From: Rubrivivax sp. | GTDB taxonomy: Bacteria; Pseudomonadota; Gammaproteobacteria; Burkholderiales; Burkholderiaceae_C | Direction: 5' to 3' | Assembly (NCBI GenBank): GCA_016719535.1 | Contig: JADJYX010000041.1 | Location: 407,560-471,559, forward strand | DNA: 64,000 nt | Made by a program: the position numbers and the translations under genes | The notes under the pieces: model-generated | Told to the model about the DNA's origin: nothing | Database searches by the model: none | What the model saw: only the letters and a program-made list of their open reading frames with translations | In this document: piece by piece, positions 17,182 to 27,561 of the stretch | Layout of the letters: every line of letters begins with the position of its first letter | How positions within the stretch are numbered: position 1 is the first letter of the stretch

Positions 17182-18105
17182 ATGGCCGCCGCCAGCCTGC
17201 TTGCCCTGCTCGACGACATCGCCACCGTGCTCGACGACGTGGCGGTGCTCAGCAAGGTCGCCGCCAAGAAGACCGCCGGCGTGCTCGGCGACGACCTGGC
17301 GCTCAACGCGCAGCAGGTCGCCGGCGTCACGGCCGAGCGCGAGCTGCCGGTGGTGTGGGCGGTGGCCAAGGGCTCGTTCGTCAACAAGGCCATCCTGGTG
17401 CCGGCGGCGCTGCTGATCAGTGCCTTCGCGCCCTGGCTGGTGGTGCCGCTGCTGATGGTGGGCGGTGCCTTCCTGTGCTTCGAGGGCTTCGAGAAGCTGG
17501 CGCACAGGTTTCTGCACGGCCGCGAGGCGGTCGAGGCCGAACGCCGCCAGCTGACCGAGGCACTGCTCGACCCGCAGGTCGATCTGGTGGCCTTCGAGAA
17601 GGACAAGATCAAGGGCGCGGTGCGCACCGATTTCATCCTCTCGGCCGAGATCATCGCCATCACGCTGGGCACGGTGGCCACTGCGCCCTTCACCACGCAG
17701 GTGATGGTGCTGACCGGCATGGCGGTGGTGATGACGATCGGCGTCTACGGCTTCGTCGCCGGCATCGTCAAGCTCGACGACGCGGGCCTGTGGCTCAGCC
17801 GTCGGGCCTCGGGCGGCGCGCAGGCGCTGGGCCGCGGCATCCTGGCCGCCGCGCCCTGGCTGATGAAGGCCTTGTCGGTGCTGGGCACGGCGGCGATGTT
17901 TCTCGTCGGCGGCGGCATCCTGGTGCACGGCATCGGGCCGCTGCACCACGCCATCGACGCCATCGCCCAGCCCGTCGGCGGCTTCGGCGCGCTGCTGGTG
18001 GGCGTGCTGGGTGACGCCGTGGTCGGCATCGCTGCCGGTGCGCTGGTGCTGGCGGGCGTGACGCTGGGCAAGAAACTCTTCAAGGGCCGCGCGGCCACGG
18101 CCTGA
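17182..18105 (+). CDS. DUF808 (YedI-like) inner-membrane protein
   Basis: A 307-residue membrane protein of the DUF808 family. The N-terminal soluble segment SLLALLDDIATVLDDVAVLSKVAAKKTAGVLGDDLALN is diagnostic, and GSFVNKAILVPAALLISAFAPWLV begins the membrane part. About five hydrophobic helices follow. Its function is unknown. It stands alone, with a divergent methyltransferase gene upstream and the large inverted repeat downstream. Confidence 0.88.
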   Translation: MAAASLLALLDDIATVLDDVAVLSKVAAKKTAGVLGDDLALNAQQVAGVTAERELPVVWAVAKGSFVNKAILVPAALLISAFAPWLVVPLLMVGGAFLCFEGFEKLAHRFLHGREAVEAERRQLTEALLDPQVDLVAFEKDKIKGAVRTDFILSAEIIAITLGTVATAPFTTQVMVLTGMAVVMTIGVYGFVAGIVKLDDAGLWLSRRASGGAQALGRGILAAAPWLMKALSVLGTAAMFLVGGGILVHGIGPLHHAIDAIAQPVGGFGALLVGVLGDAVVGIAAGALVLAGVTLGKKLFKGRAATA

Positions 18106-18817
18106 ACGGCCTCGTGGTTGATGGCAGCGCCTGGTGCCATCTCGCGTTGGCCGCTGACGGCGCATTGCCGTCCTTCGCTGGTGCATCTCTTGGCCTTGGG
18201 CTGGCCTGCGCAAGCCCCCGGCGGGGGTTTCGGCCCCGCGGCCGACCTACTTTCTTTGCGGGTGCAAAGAAAGTAGGCAAAGAAAGCACCTTCAATGCAA
18301 CACCCCCGGCTCGTCGGCGGTGATCGATCGCCGCGCTGCGCTGCGCTCCGGCCGGCTGTGGTGACAGTTCTCGCGAAGCCTCGCTCGACAGTCCACGACC
18401 TTTCACCGACACAGGAACGCGCGCGGCGTCACGCTGGACCACCGGCCGCACCCATGCGCAGGAGCGGGTGGCATGCCGATGGCTGGTGGTCCAGCGTGAT
18501 GCGGGCCGCGCTCTCGTGTCGGTGAAAGGTCGTGGACTGTCGAGCAATCCTTTGCGAGAGCATCGAATGACAGCCGCACCGAGCGCAGCGAGCGATCCGC
18601 ACCCGACGAGCCGGGGGTGTTGCATTCGAGGTGCTTTCTTTGCTTCCTTTCTTTGCACCCGCAAAGAAAGGGAGTCGGCCGCCGGGCCGAAACCCCGGCC
18701 GGGGGCTTGCGCAGGCCAGACCAAGGCCAAGAGACGCACCAGCGAAGGACGGCAAAGCGCCGTCAGCCGCCCGCCTCCACGCCGGCCGGTGGCCGCCCTG
18801 GACGAGGTCCAGGGGCC
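18106..18817. repeat. Large imperfect inverted repeat (~290-base arms, 33-base loop) in a gene-free stretch
   Basis: The left arm (about 18154-18447) is closely matched by the reverse complement of the right arm (about 18481-18766); only 33 bases separate them. Each arm contains its own perfect hairpin: 13-base stem 18247-18259/18264-18276 with GGGT loop, and 11-base stem 18646-18656/18661-18671 with ACCC loop. The arms read into shared segments such as CCACGACCTTTCACCGACAC. No convincing gene lies inside, and no transposase. It may be a miniature mobile or repetitive intergenic element, or a folded RNA or DNA structure. The flanking bases 18106-18153 and 18767-18817 show nothing further. Confidence 0.85.
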
Positions 18818-19267
18818 TTACTTGCCGGCGATGGCCAGCAGCTCGACCTCGAACTGCAGCACGGCATTGGGCGGGATCACGCCGCCGGCACCGCGCTCGC
18901 CATAGGCAATGGCGGCCGGGCAGGTGAGCCTGGCCTTGCCGCCGACCTTGATCTTCTGCACGCCCTCGGTCCAGCAGGGGATGACGCGGTTGAGCGGAAA
19001 TTCCGTCGGCTGCCCACGCTTGTAGGAGCTGTCGAATTCACGGCCGTCGGGGAAGGTGCCGCGGTAGTGCACGCGCACGGTGTCGGTGGCGGCGGGCGCG
19101 GGGCCGCTGCCGTCCTTCAGCGAGCGGTAGACCAGGCCGCTGGCGGTGACGCTGGCGCCGGCTTCGGCAGCAGCGGCCTTCAGCGGGTCGGCCTGGGCGG
19201 CGGCAGCAAGCGGCAGGGCGGTCAACAGGGCAGGCAACAGGGCAAGCAAGGGGCGCAGGCTGGGCAC
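18818..19267 (-). CDS. Secreted FKBP-type peptidyl-prolyl cis-trans isomerase
   Basis: A 149-residue protein with signal peptide (LLALLPALLTALPLAAAAQA) and one FKBP domain. Motifs are VRVHYRGTFPDGREFDSS near residue 68, FPLNRVIPCWTEGVQKIKVGGKA near 92, and the closing YGERGAGGVIPPNAVLQFEVELL. It acts on proline bonds of exported proteins in the periplasm. It is close to FkpA/Mip-type FKBPs but lacks their dimerisation domain. Confidence 0.9.
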   Translation of the reverse strand: MPSLRPLLALLPALLTALPLAAAAQADPLKAAAAEAGASVTASGLVYRSLKDGSGPAPAATDTVRVHYRGTFPDGREFDSSYKRGQPTEFPLNRVIPCWTEGVQKIKVGGKARLTCPAAIAYGERGAGGVIPPNAVLQFEVELLAIAGK

Positions 19268-19348
19268 GAGGTCGGACTCCGGGTGGGATGAGGGGTGCGA
19301 TCATCGCAGCAACGCGAGCCTGCCGCGTCAGCAGCCGTTTCCGCCCCG

Positions 19349-20593
19349 ATGCCCGAGATCCCGCCCAGCGCCTTCGTGCTCGCCGTCTTCGGCATCGTCT
19401 ACCTGGGCATGATCCTCGGCGGATTGCCGCGGCTGCACCTCGACCGCACCGGCGTGGCGCTGCTGGGCGCCATCGCCATCGTCGGCGCCGGTGTGCTGAC
19501 GGTGGAGGAGGCGGCGCGCAGCATCCACCTGCCGACCATCCTGCTGCTGTTCTCGTTCATGGTCATCTCGGCGCAGATGCGGCTGGGCGGCTTCTACAGC
19601 GCCGTCACGCGGCGCATGGCCGGGCTGCCGGTCGGCCCTGCCGGGTTGCTGGGCGTGGTGATCGCCGTCGCGGCGGCGCTGTCGGCGGTCTTCACCAACG
19701 ACATCGTCTGCCTGGCAATGGCGCCGGTGCTGGTCGACGCCTGCCTGCGCCGGCGCGTCGACCCCGTGCCCTACCTGCTGGCGCTGGCCTGTGCCAGCAA
19801 CATCGGCTCGGCCGCCACGCTGATCGGCAACCCGCAGAACATGCTGATCGGCCAGGTGCTGCAACTGCCCTTCGGCCGCTATGCGCTGCACGCGCTGGCC
19901 CCGGTGGCCATCAGCCTGCTGCTGCTGTGGGCGCTGCTGGCCTGGTCGCTGCGCCGCGGCGAGGGCGCACTGCCGCCGGCGCCGACCGCGCCCGACCCCG
20001 AGATCCCGCCCTTCGATGCCTGGCAGACGGCCAAGGGCCTGGCGGTGGCGCTGGCGCTGATGGTGATCTTTCTCGTCACCGACTGGCCGCACGACGTGGC
20101 CGCGCTGGTCGGTGCCGGCATCCTGCTGCTGAGCCAGCGCTTCCACTCGTCCAGGGTGATGGGCCTGATCGACTGGGAACTGCTGATCCTCTTCATGGGC
20201 CTGTTCGTCGTCAACCACGCGCTCGAGCGCAGCGGCCTCACGGCGGCGGCGATGCAGGCCCTGGTGGCTGCCGGCGTGGACCTGCGCGACACGGCCACGC
20301 TGTTCGTCGCCACGCTGGGGCTGTCCAACCTGGTCAGCAACGTGCCGGCGGTGATGCTGCTGCTGCCGGCCGCCACCGGGCCCGACGCGGCACGCATGGG
20401 CACGGTGCTGGCGCTGGTCAGCACGCTGGCCGGCAACCTGCTGATCGTCGGCTCGATCGCCAACATCATCGTCGTCGACGCGGCGCGCAAGCGCGGCATC
20501 GTCATCGACTGGGCGCGCCACGCGCGCACCGGCGTGCCGGTGACGGTGGCCTCGCTGGCGGTGGTGGCGCTGTGGCTGTGGGTGGCGCGCTGA
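19349..20593 (+). CDS. ArsB/NhaD-type anion permease
   Basis: A 414-residue integral membrane protein of the ion transporter (CitMHS/ArsB/NhaD) superfamily with about eleven hydrophobic helices. The conserved SAVFTNDIVCLAMAPV and ASNIGSAATLIGNPQNMLIG stretches (near residues 113 and 150) are the half-helix hairpin signature of these transporters, and LSNLVSNVPAVMLLLP is the second repeat. The start at ATG 19349 gives MPEIPPSAFVLAVFGIVYLG; an ATG at 19295 would add 18 polar residues. The substrate is unknown. It converges with the DUF3016 gene with no gap. Confidence 0.86.
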   Translation: MPEIPPSAFVLAVFGIVYLGMILGGLPRLHLDRTGVALLGAIAIVGAGVLTVEEAARSIHLPTILLLFSFMVISAQMRLGGFYSAVTRRMAGLPVGPAGLLGVVIAVAAALSAVFTNDIVCLAMAPVLVDACLRRRVDPVPYLLALACASNIGSAATLIGNPQNMLIGQVLQLPFGRYALHALAPVAISLLLLWALLAWSLRRGEGALPPAPTAPDPEIPPFDAWQTAKGLAVALALMVIFLVTDWPHDVAALVGAGILLLSQRFHSSRVMGLIDWELLILFMGLFVVNHALERSGLTAAAMQALVAAGVDLRDTATLFVATLGLSNLVSNVPAVMLLLPAATGPDAARMGTVLALVSTLAGNLLIVGSIANIIVVDAARKRGIVIDWARHARTGVPVTVASLAVVALWLWVAR

Positions 20594-21079
20594 TCAGCGC
20601 GGATCGGTCTTGGCGCCGAGCACGCGGGCCTCGAACCAGCGGTCGATCATGCGCGCCTCGTAGGCCACCGGGCGATTCTCGCCGCTGCGCAGCGAATGGC
20701 TCAGATAGGCCAAGTCGGACAGCCGGTCCTCGCCCGACTTCAGGGTCTGCCCGCCGCCGGCCAGCGTCCAGCGCAGGTGCATCGTCGGCCAGTCGGCGCT
20801 GCCCTTCAGGACGCGGATCTCGTCGACCCGGCGCATCGGCCGCACCTCGCCGGCCATGTCGACGTCCAGCACCTCGACCTTCAGCGCCTGGCCGTCGGGC
20901 AGCTGCGCGGCCAGGGACTTGAAGTGGTCGGCCAGCGCCTTGACGTTGCGCTCGCGATCGATGCCGCGACCGACGTCGGACAGCTGGTCGGCCGGCCTGA
21001 AGCTGACCTCCACCTGCCCGGCCGCCAGGGCAGCCGTGCTGGCCAGGGTCAACGCGAAGGCGAGTAGGGTTCGGTTCAT
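20594..21079 (-). CDS. DUF3016 periplasmic protein
   Basis: A 161-residue exported protein with a clean signal peptide (MNRTLLAFALTLASTAALAAG). It matches DUF3016: VEVSFRPADQLSDVGRG near residue 24, LKVEVLDVDMAGEVRP near 67, and DWPTMHLRWTLAG near 95. Its function is not known. The ATG at 21079 is preceded by GGAG. Its start codon overlaps that of the divergent esterase gene. Confidence 0.85.
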   Translation of the reverse strand: MNRTLLAFALTLASTAALAAGQVEVSFRPADQLSDVGRGIDRERNVKALADHFKSLAAQLPDGQALKVEVLDVDMAGEVRPMRRVDEIRVLKGSADWPTMHLRWTLAGGGQTLKSGEDRLSDLAYLSHSLRSGENRPVAYEARMIDRWFEARVLGAKTDPR

Positions 21080-21788
21080 GGCATCTCCGGTGTTGATCGG
21101 CACAGGCTTGCGACCCCGGTTGCGTGGAAAAAGTTTCCACGTCGCCGGGCGCCGTGCGGCGCTGGTGGCGCTGGCCGCGGTGGCGCCGAGTCTGCTGCTG
21201 GCCGGCTGCGGCCGCAAGCCGCTGCGCGGCCGCCCGGTGCCGCCGGGTGCGGTGGTGCTGGCGCTGGGGGACTCGCTCACCCACGGCACCGGCGCCACGC
21301 CCGAGACCGCCTACCCGGCGGTGCTGGCGGGCCTGACCGGCTGGCGCGTGGTCAATGCCGGCGTACCCGGCGACACCTCGGCGCAGGCGCTGGCGCGGCT
21401 GCCGGCCCTGTTGCAGGCGCACCAGCCGGCGCTGGTGCTGCTGGGCATCGGCGGCAACGATTTTCTGCGCCGCCTGCCCGAGGCCGAGACACGCGCCAAT
21501 GTGCGCGCCGCCATCGCCCAGGTGCGGGCCACCGATGCCCAGCTGCTGCTGATTGCCGTGCCGCGGCCGAGCGTGGCAGCGGCGTTCACGGGTTCGCTGA
21601 CCGATCACCCGCTGTATGGCGAGATCGCCGAGGAACTGAAGCTGCCGCTGCACCGCCAGGGCTGGAGCGAGGTGCTGGCCGACGAGAGCCTGCGCGCGGA
21701 CGCCATCCACGCCAATGCGCGCGGTTATGCGGTCTTCGCGCAGGGGCTCAAGGCTACGGCGGTGGCCAGCGGGCTGCTGCCGCGCTGA
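21078..21788 (+). CDS. GDSL/TesA-like esterase, predicted lipoprotein
   Basis: A 236-residue SGNH-hydrolase. Block I LALGDSLTHGTGA holds the nucleophile serine, block III IGGNDFLRR the Asn, and block V DAIHANARGYAVFA the Asp-His pair. The N-terminus has a lipobox (LLLAGC) ahead of the catalytic domain, so it is likely a lipid-anchored arylesterase or lysophospholipase. The start is uncertain: ATG 21078 lies on the same four bases as the divergent DUF3016 start, and an in-frame GTG at 21090 is possible. Confidence 0.82.
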   Translation: MASPVLIGTGLRPRLRGKSFHVAGRRAALVALAAVAPSLLLAGCGRKPLRGRPVPPGAVVLALGDSLTHGTGATPETAYPAVLAGLTGWRVVNAGVPGDTSAQALARLPALLQAHQPALVLLGIGGNDFLRRLPEAETRANVRAAIAQVRATDAQLLLIAVPRPSVAAAFTGSLTDHPLYGEIAEELKLPLHRQGWSEVLADESLRADAIHANARGYAVFAQGLKATAVASGLLPR

Positions 21789-21806
21789 CCGGGCCCCGGC
21801 GCGCGC

Positions 21807-23858
<2,052 letters not shown>

Positions 23859-23889
23859 CGGTCGATTTTATCGACCGGGTCCGGCGGTT

Positions 23890-25098
23890 TCAGGCGCGTC
23901 CGAAGGCCAGCACCGCGTTGGTGCCGCCGAAGGCGAACGAACTGCTGACCGCGGCCCGCAGCCCGGGCGCATCGGTGTCGCCAGGCTCGACCAGGTTCAG
24001 CGGGCAGGCCGGCTCGACGGCGCCGCCATGCTGGTTGGGCGGCAGCGCCTGCTGCTGCAGCGCCAGGATGGTGATCACCGCCTCCAGTGCGCCGGCGGCG
24101 CCCAGCAGGTGGCCGTGCAGCGCCTTGGTCGAGCTCACGCGCAGGCGCGGCAGGGCATCGCCCCACACCAGGCCCAGCGCTTCGGCCTCGACGACATCGC
24201 CGATCCGGGTGGCGGTGCCGTGGGCGTTGCAGTAGCCGACCTCGCCCGCTGGCAGCCCGGCCTCGCGCAGCGCGGCAGCGAGCGCGCGTGCCTGGCCGCC
24301 GGCGTCGGGCTTGGTCAGGTGGGTGGCGTCGCTGCTCAGGCCGTAGCCCAGCAGCCGCGCCTGGATGCGCGCGCCGCGCGCACGGGCATGCGCCTCGGAT
24401 TCCAGCACCAGGAAGGCCGCGCCTTCGCCCAGCACGAAGCCGCTGCGGTCGGCGGCGAAGGGGCGGCAGGCGCGCGCCGCCTCGCCGGGGGCGAAGCCGG
24501 CCAGCGTCTGCATGGCCTGCCAGGCGGCGACGACGCCGGGCACGATCAGCGCTTCGCTGCCGCCGGCGATCGCCAGGTCGACCTCGCCGCGCTGCACCGC
24601 GCGCAGGGCCTCGCCGATGGCCACCGCCGACGAGGCGCAGGCCACCGAATAGGTCAGCACCGGCCCCTTGACGCGCTGGCGGATGGCCACATGGGCAGCC
24701 GGCGCATTGGGCATGAAGGCCGGGATGGTCAGCGGCGGCACGCGGCCGCCGGCGGCGCCGGTGAGGTAGGCGGCTTCGATGGCGGCGCCGCCGCCCATGC
24801 CGCAGCCGACATAGACGCCCACGCGTTCGGGGTCCAGCCCGGCGGGGGTGCCGGCGTCCTGGACGGCGAGGTCGGCCGCGGCCACCGCGAGCTGGCTGAC
24901 ACGGTCCACCCCCGCCAGCTGCAGCTTGGTAAACCAGCGTGATTCATCGAAGGCCACCGTGGCCGCGGCCGCGGGCTTGGGCAGCTGGCCCGGGAAGACC
25001 TCGTGCACCGCGGATTCGCCGCGCCGCAGCGCCGCGAAGACCGCCTGTGGCGCTTCGCCATGCGGCGACTGCAGGCCCAGCCCGGTGACGACGACCAT
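23890..25098 (-). CDS. Beta-ketoacyl-ACP synthase 3 of the aryl-polyene cluster (ApeR-like)
   Basis: A 402-residue condensing enzyme of the FabF/FabB fold with an intact triad: Cys in SVACASSAVAIGEAL near residue 166, His in NAHGTATRIGD near 303, and His in KALHGHLLGAAG near 337. It ends SSSFAFGGTNAVLAFG. It follows the ACP gene by 14 bases. In aryl-polyene systems a stand-alone homodimeric ketosynthase works beside a KS/CLF heterodimer, and this gene fits that role. A FabF of general fatty acid synthesis is less likely given its ACP and PAP2 partners and the facing halogenase-like gene. Confidence 0.85.
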   Translation of the reverse strand: MVVVTGLGLQSPHGEAPQAVFAALRRGESAVHEVFPGQLPKPAAAATVAFDESRWFTKLQLAGVDRVSQLAVAAADLAVQDAGTPAGLDPERVGVYVGCGMGGGAAIEAAYLTGAAGGRVPPLTIPAFMPNAPAAHVAIRQRVKGPVLTYSVACASSAVAIGEALRAVQRGEVDLAIAGGSEALIVPGVVAAWQAMQTLAGFAPGEAARACRPFAADRSGFVLGEGAAFLVLESEAHARARGARIQARLLGYGLSSDATHLTKPDAGGQARALAAALREAGLPAGEVGYCNAHGTATRIGDVVEAEALGLVWGDALPRLRVSSTKALHGHLLGAAGALEAVITILALQQQALPPNQHGGAVEPACPLNLVEPGDTDAPGLRAAVSSSFAFGGTNAVLAFGRA

Positions 25099-25112
25099 GC
25101 GCAGGTGTGGCG

Positions 25113-25349
25113 TCAGGCGGCCTGCGCCGCGCGCAGTTCGTCGATCAGCCTGGCCAGTTCGGCCAGGGTGTCGATGTCGGGGTTGGATTCGAGCGAGACC
25201 TTGAAGGTGTCCTCGACGTCGAACAGGAATTCCACCAGCGCCAGCGAATCGATGCCGTGCTCGCGCATCGACGCGTTCGGGTCGAGCGCCGACGGCTCGA
25301 TGCCGTACTTCTTGTGGATCAGCTGTTGCAGTTCTGCGAGCGAACTCAT
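25113..25349 (-). CDS. Acyl carrier protein (left part of pigment cluster)
   Basis: A 78-residue acyl carrier protein. The phosphopantetheine attachment serine is Ser35 in EHGIDSLALVEFLFDVED. The acidic four-helix pattern is typical. It starts 8 bases after the PAP2 gene and precedes the ketosynthase, so it likely carries chains for that enzyme. A second, different ACP is encoded at 50748-51047. No phosphopantetheinyl transferase gene is seen in the window. Confidence 0.92.
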   Translation of the reverse strand: MSSLAELQQLIHKKYGIEPSALDPNASMREHGIDSLALVEFLFDVEDTFKVSLESNPDIDTLAELARLIDELRAAQAA

Positions 25350-25356
25350 GGCGGCA

Positions 25357-26112
25357 TCATAGCCGCTGGTCTGCCGCCTGCGACTGCGGCGCCGGCCCGA
25401 ATCGCAGCGCGGCCAGGCCAAAGGCCACACCCAGCGCGGCCCCGGCCACCACGTCCAGCACCACATGCTGGCGCACGGCCACGGTCGACCAGGCGATCAG
25501 CAGCAACCAGGTCGCATTGACTGCCTTCAGCGGCCAGGGTGCGCCCGCCGCGGCCAGCAGGCGCTGGACCCACAGGGCGGTGAAGGTCGCCGTGGCCACG
25601 TGCAGCGACGGGCAGGCGTTGCCGGCGGCATCGACCCCGCGCATCAGCGCAAAGCCCGCATGGTTGGCCACGGCCGGGTCGAGCTGGTGCGCCTGCGACG
25701 GCACCGCGGTCGGCCACAGCCAGAAGCACATCAGCCCGGCGACACACAGGGCCGCGATCCAGGCCCCGTAACCCAGCAGCGCCCGCAACGAGGGCAGCAG
25801 CCCCGGCGCGATGCCGACATAGAACCACAGCGAGACATAGACCCAGAAGGCTGCCGGTTCGAAGGGGATCCAGCCGTCCAGCGGCGTCAGGGGCATCACC
25901 GTCACCGGATGGGGCGCGTTGCGCAGCACGTGGAAATAGGCCATGAAGAAGATCCACGTGAAGGCGCAGATGCCGATCACCTTCAGCCACTGCCGGTGGC
26001 GCCAGTGCCGCGCCAGCGTGGTCTTCCAGCCGTCCCTGGAGCGGGCACTGCCGGTTGGCCTTCGACTGCCGATCGCGCCCGGATCGTCAGCTCGTTCGAT
26101 GGACTTGCTCAA
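25357..26112 (-). CDS. PAP2-family membrane phosphatase
   Basis: A 251-residue inner-membrane protein with about six hydrophobic helices and the PAP2 motifs: PSLHVATATFTALWV near residue 168 (the SxxHxxT-type C2 motif), and RQHVVLDVVAGAALG near 216 (HxxxD motif). The C1 motif (KX6RP) is not clear, as in inositol phosphorylceramide synthase-like members. It could dephosphorylate or transfer phospholipid head groups. It is cotranscribed with the ACP and ketosynthase, and may prepare the lipid part of the pigment. That role is inferred from position. Confidence 0.8.
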   Translation of the reverse strand: MSKSIERADDPGAIGSRRPTGSARSRDGWKTTLARHWRHRQWLKVIGICAFTWIFFMAYFHVLRNAPHPVTVMPLTPLDGWIPFEPAAFWVYVSLWFYVGIAPGLLPSLRALLGYGAWIAALCVAGLMCFWLWPTAVPSQAHQLDPAVANHAGFALMRGVDAAGNACPSLHVATATFTALWVQRLLAAAGAPWPLKAVNATWLLLIAWSTVAVRQHVVLDVVAGAALGVAFGLAALRFGPAPQSQAADQRL

Positions 26113-26205
26113 GCTGCCCTCGTCGGGGCAACCCCCTCGGCGGGGAGGTTACCACCCGGCCGTGGCACCGATAATCGCCAGCTTACCCACCGGGGCCCGA
26201 TCCGC
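26113..26205. promoter_or_regulatory. Divergent promoter region of the left part of the cluster
   Basis: These 93 bases lie between divergent genes and must serve both the PAP2-ACP-KS operon and the halogenase-like operon. They include a GC-rich dyad (CCCCCTCGGCGGGGAGG, about 26131-26147) of the kind found in other gaps of this cluster. No clear -10/-35 pair was assigned. Confidence 0.45.
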
Positions 26206-27561
26206 ATGCCTGCTGCTTCACGTGACACCGCTGCCGCCCCGGGTGGGGCCTGTGACGTGCTGGTGATCGGCGGCGGCCCGGCCGGCAGCACCGTGGCGGC
26301 GCTGCTGGCGCGCCAGGGCCGTCGCGTGGTGCTGGTCGAGAAGGAGCACCATCCGCGCTTTCACATCGGCGAATCGCTGCTGCCGGCCAATGGGCCGCTG
26401 TTCGACCGGCTCGGCGTGCGCGCCGAGGTCGAGCGCATCGGCATGCCCAAGTGGGGGGTCGAATTCGTCTCGCCGCAGCATGGCGCGCCGAGCCGGCTCG
26501 AATTTGCCGACGCCTGGGACAAGTCCATGCCTTACGCCTGGCAGGTGCGGCGCAGCGAGCTCGACCAGATCCTCTTCCGCCACGCAGCGGCCAGCGGCGC
26601 CACCACGGTCGAGGGCTGCCGCGTGCGCGGCGTGCACTTCGATGCCGATGGTGTCGATGTGGTGGCGCAGCTCGACGACGGTGCGCCGGTGCGCTGGCGC
26701 GCCGCCTTCGTCGTCGACGCCTCGGGCCGCGACACGCTGCTGGCCAACCAGCTGGGCAGCAAGCAGCGCAATCCCAGGCACAACAGCGCGGCGCTGTTCG
26801 GGCACTTCCGGGGCGCCCGGCGCCTCGAGGGCAAGCATGCGGGCAACATCAGCATCTTCTGGTTCCAGCATGGCTGGTTCTGGTTCATCCCGCTGGCCGA
26901 CGGCACCACCAGCGTGGGCGCCACCTGCTGGCCGCATTACCTGAAGCGCCGCGACAAGCCGCTGGCGGAATTCTTCGCCGACACCATCGCCATGAGCCCG
27001 GAGCTGTCGGCGCGGCTGCAGGGCGCCGAGCTGGTCGACGGCCGCGTGCACGCCACCGGCAACTACAGCTACGGCAGCACGGTCTGTCAGGGCGAACGCT
27101 GGCTGATGCTGGGCGATGCCTATGCCTTCGTCGACCCGGTGTTCTCGTCGGGCGTTCACCTGGCGATGACGAGCGCCTTCGAAGGCGCCCAGGTCGTGCA
27201 GGCCTTCTTCGAGCAGCCCGCCGCGCTGCCGGCGGCGCGCCGCCGCTTCGAGGCCGTGATGGCCAAGGGCCCGCGCGAGTTTTCGTGGTTCATCTTCCGC
27301 ATGACCAACCCGGTGATGCGTGACCTCTTCATGCAGCCGCGCAACCCGCTGGGCGTGCAGAGCGCGGTGCTCTCGCTGCTGGCCGGCGACATCTACGGCC
27401 GCACGCCCTTCTGGGGCGCGCTGCGGCTGTTCAAGCTGATCTACTGGGTGTCGACGCTGGCACAGGCGCCGCGCGCCTTCAAGGCCTGGCGCATGCGCCG
27501 GCAGCTGGTGGCCGATGGCGGCGCGCTGCCGGGCGAGACCGTGATGGCGGAGCGCCGATGA
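26206..27561 (+). CDS. Flavin-dependent halogenase-like enzyme 1
   Basis: A 451-residue FAD enzyme. GGGPAGSTVAALLA binds FAD (residues 22-35), and FHIGESLLPANGPLFDRLG follows. The candidate catalytic lysine is Lys82 in MPKWGVEF, in the position of the halogenase lysine (Lys79 in PrnA). The WxWxIP motif is WFWFIP at residues 224-229. Both features point to FADH2-dependent phenolic halogenases rather than monooxygenases. It heads a plus-strand operon and overlaps the MipA gene by ATGA. In this context it could chlorinate or brominate the aryl head or polyene, as for xanthomonadin. The related geranylgeranyl-reductase group is an alternative. Confidence 0.78.
   Translation: MPAASRDTAAAPGGACDVLVIGGGPAGSTVAALLARQGRRVVLVEKEHHPRFHIGESLLPANGPLFDRLGVRAEVERIGMPKWGVEFVSPQHGAPSRLEFADAWDKSMPYAWQVRRSELDQILFRHAAASGATTVEGCRVRGVHFDADGVDVVAQLDDGAPVRWRAAFVVDASGRDTLLANQLGSKQRNPRHNSAALFGHFRGARRLEGKHAGNISIFWFQHGWFWFIPLADGTTSVGATCWPHYLKRRDKPLAEFFADTIAMSPELSARLQGAELVDGRVHATGNYSYGSTVCQGERWLMLGDAYAFVDPVFSSGVHLAMTSAFEGAQVVQAFFEQPAALPAARRRFEAVMAKGPREFSWFIFRMTNPVMRDLFMQPRNPLGVQSAVLSLLAGDIYGRTPFWGALRLFKLIYWVSTLAQAPRAFKAWRMRRQLVADGGALPGETVMAERR

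Noticed and set aside
18106..18817. Insertion sequence at the large inverted repeat
   Set aside because: No transposase-like reading frame lies between or inside the arms, and no target duplication was seen. It is described as a repeat only.
23890..25098. Housekeeping FabF of fatty acid synthesis
   Set aside because: The gene is not accompanied by fabD/fabG/acpP but by a divergent halogenase-like operon and PAP2, and the cluster needs a third KS of this type. The alternative is not fully excluded.
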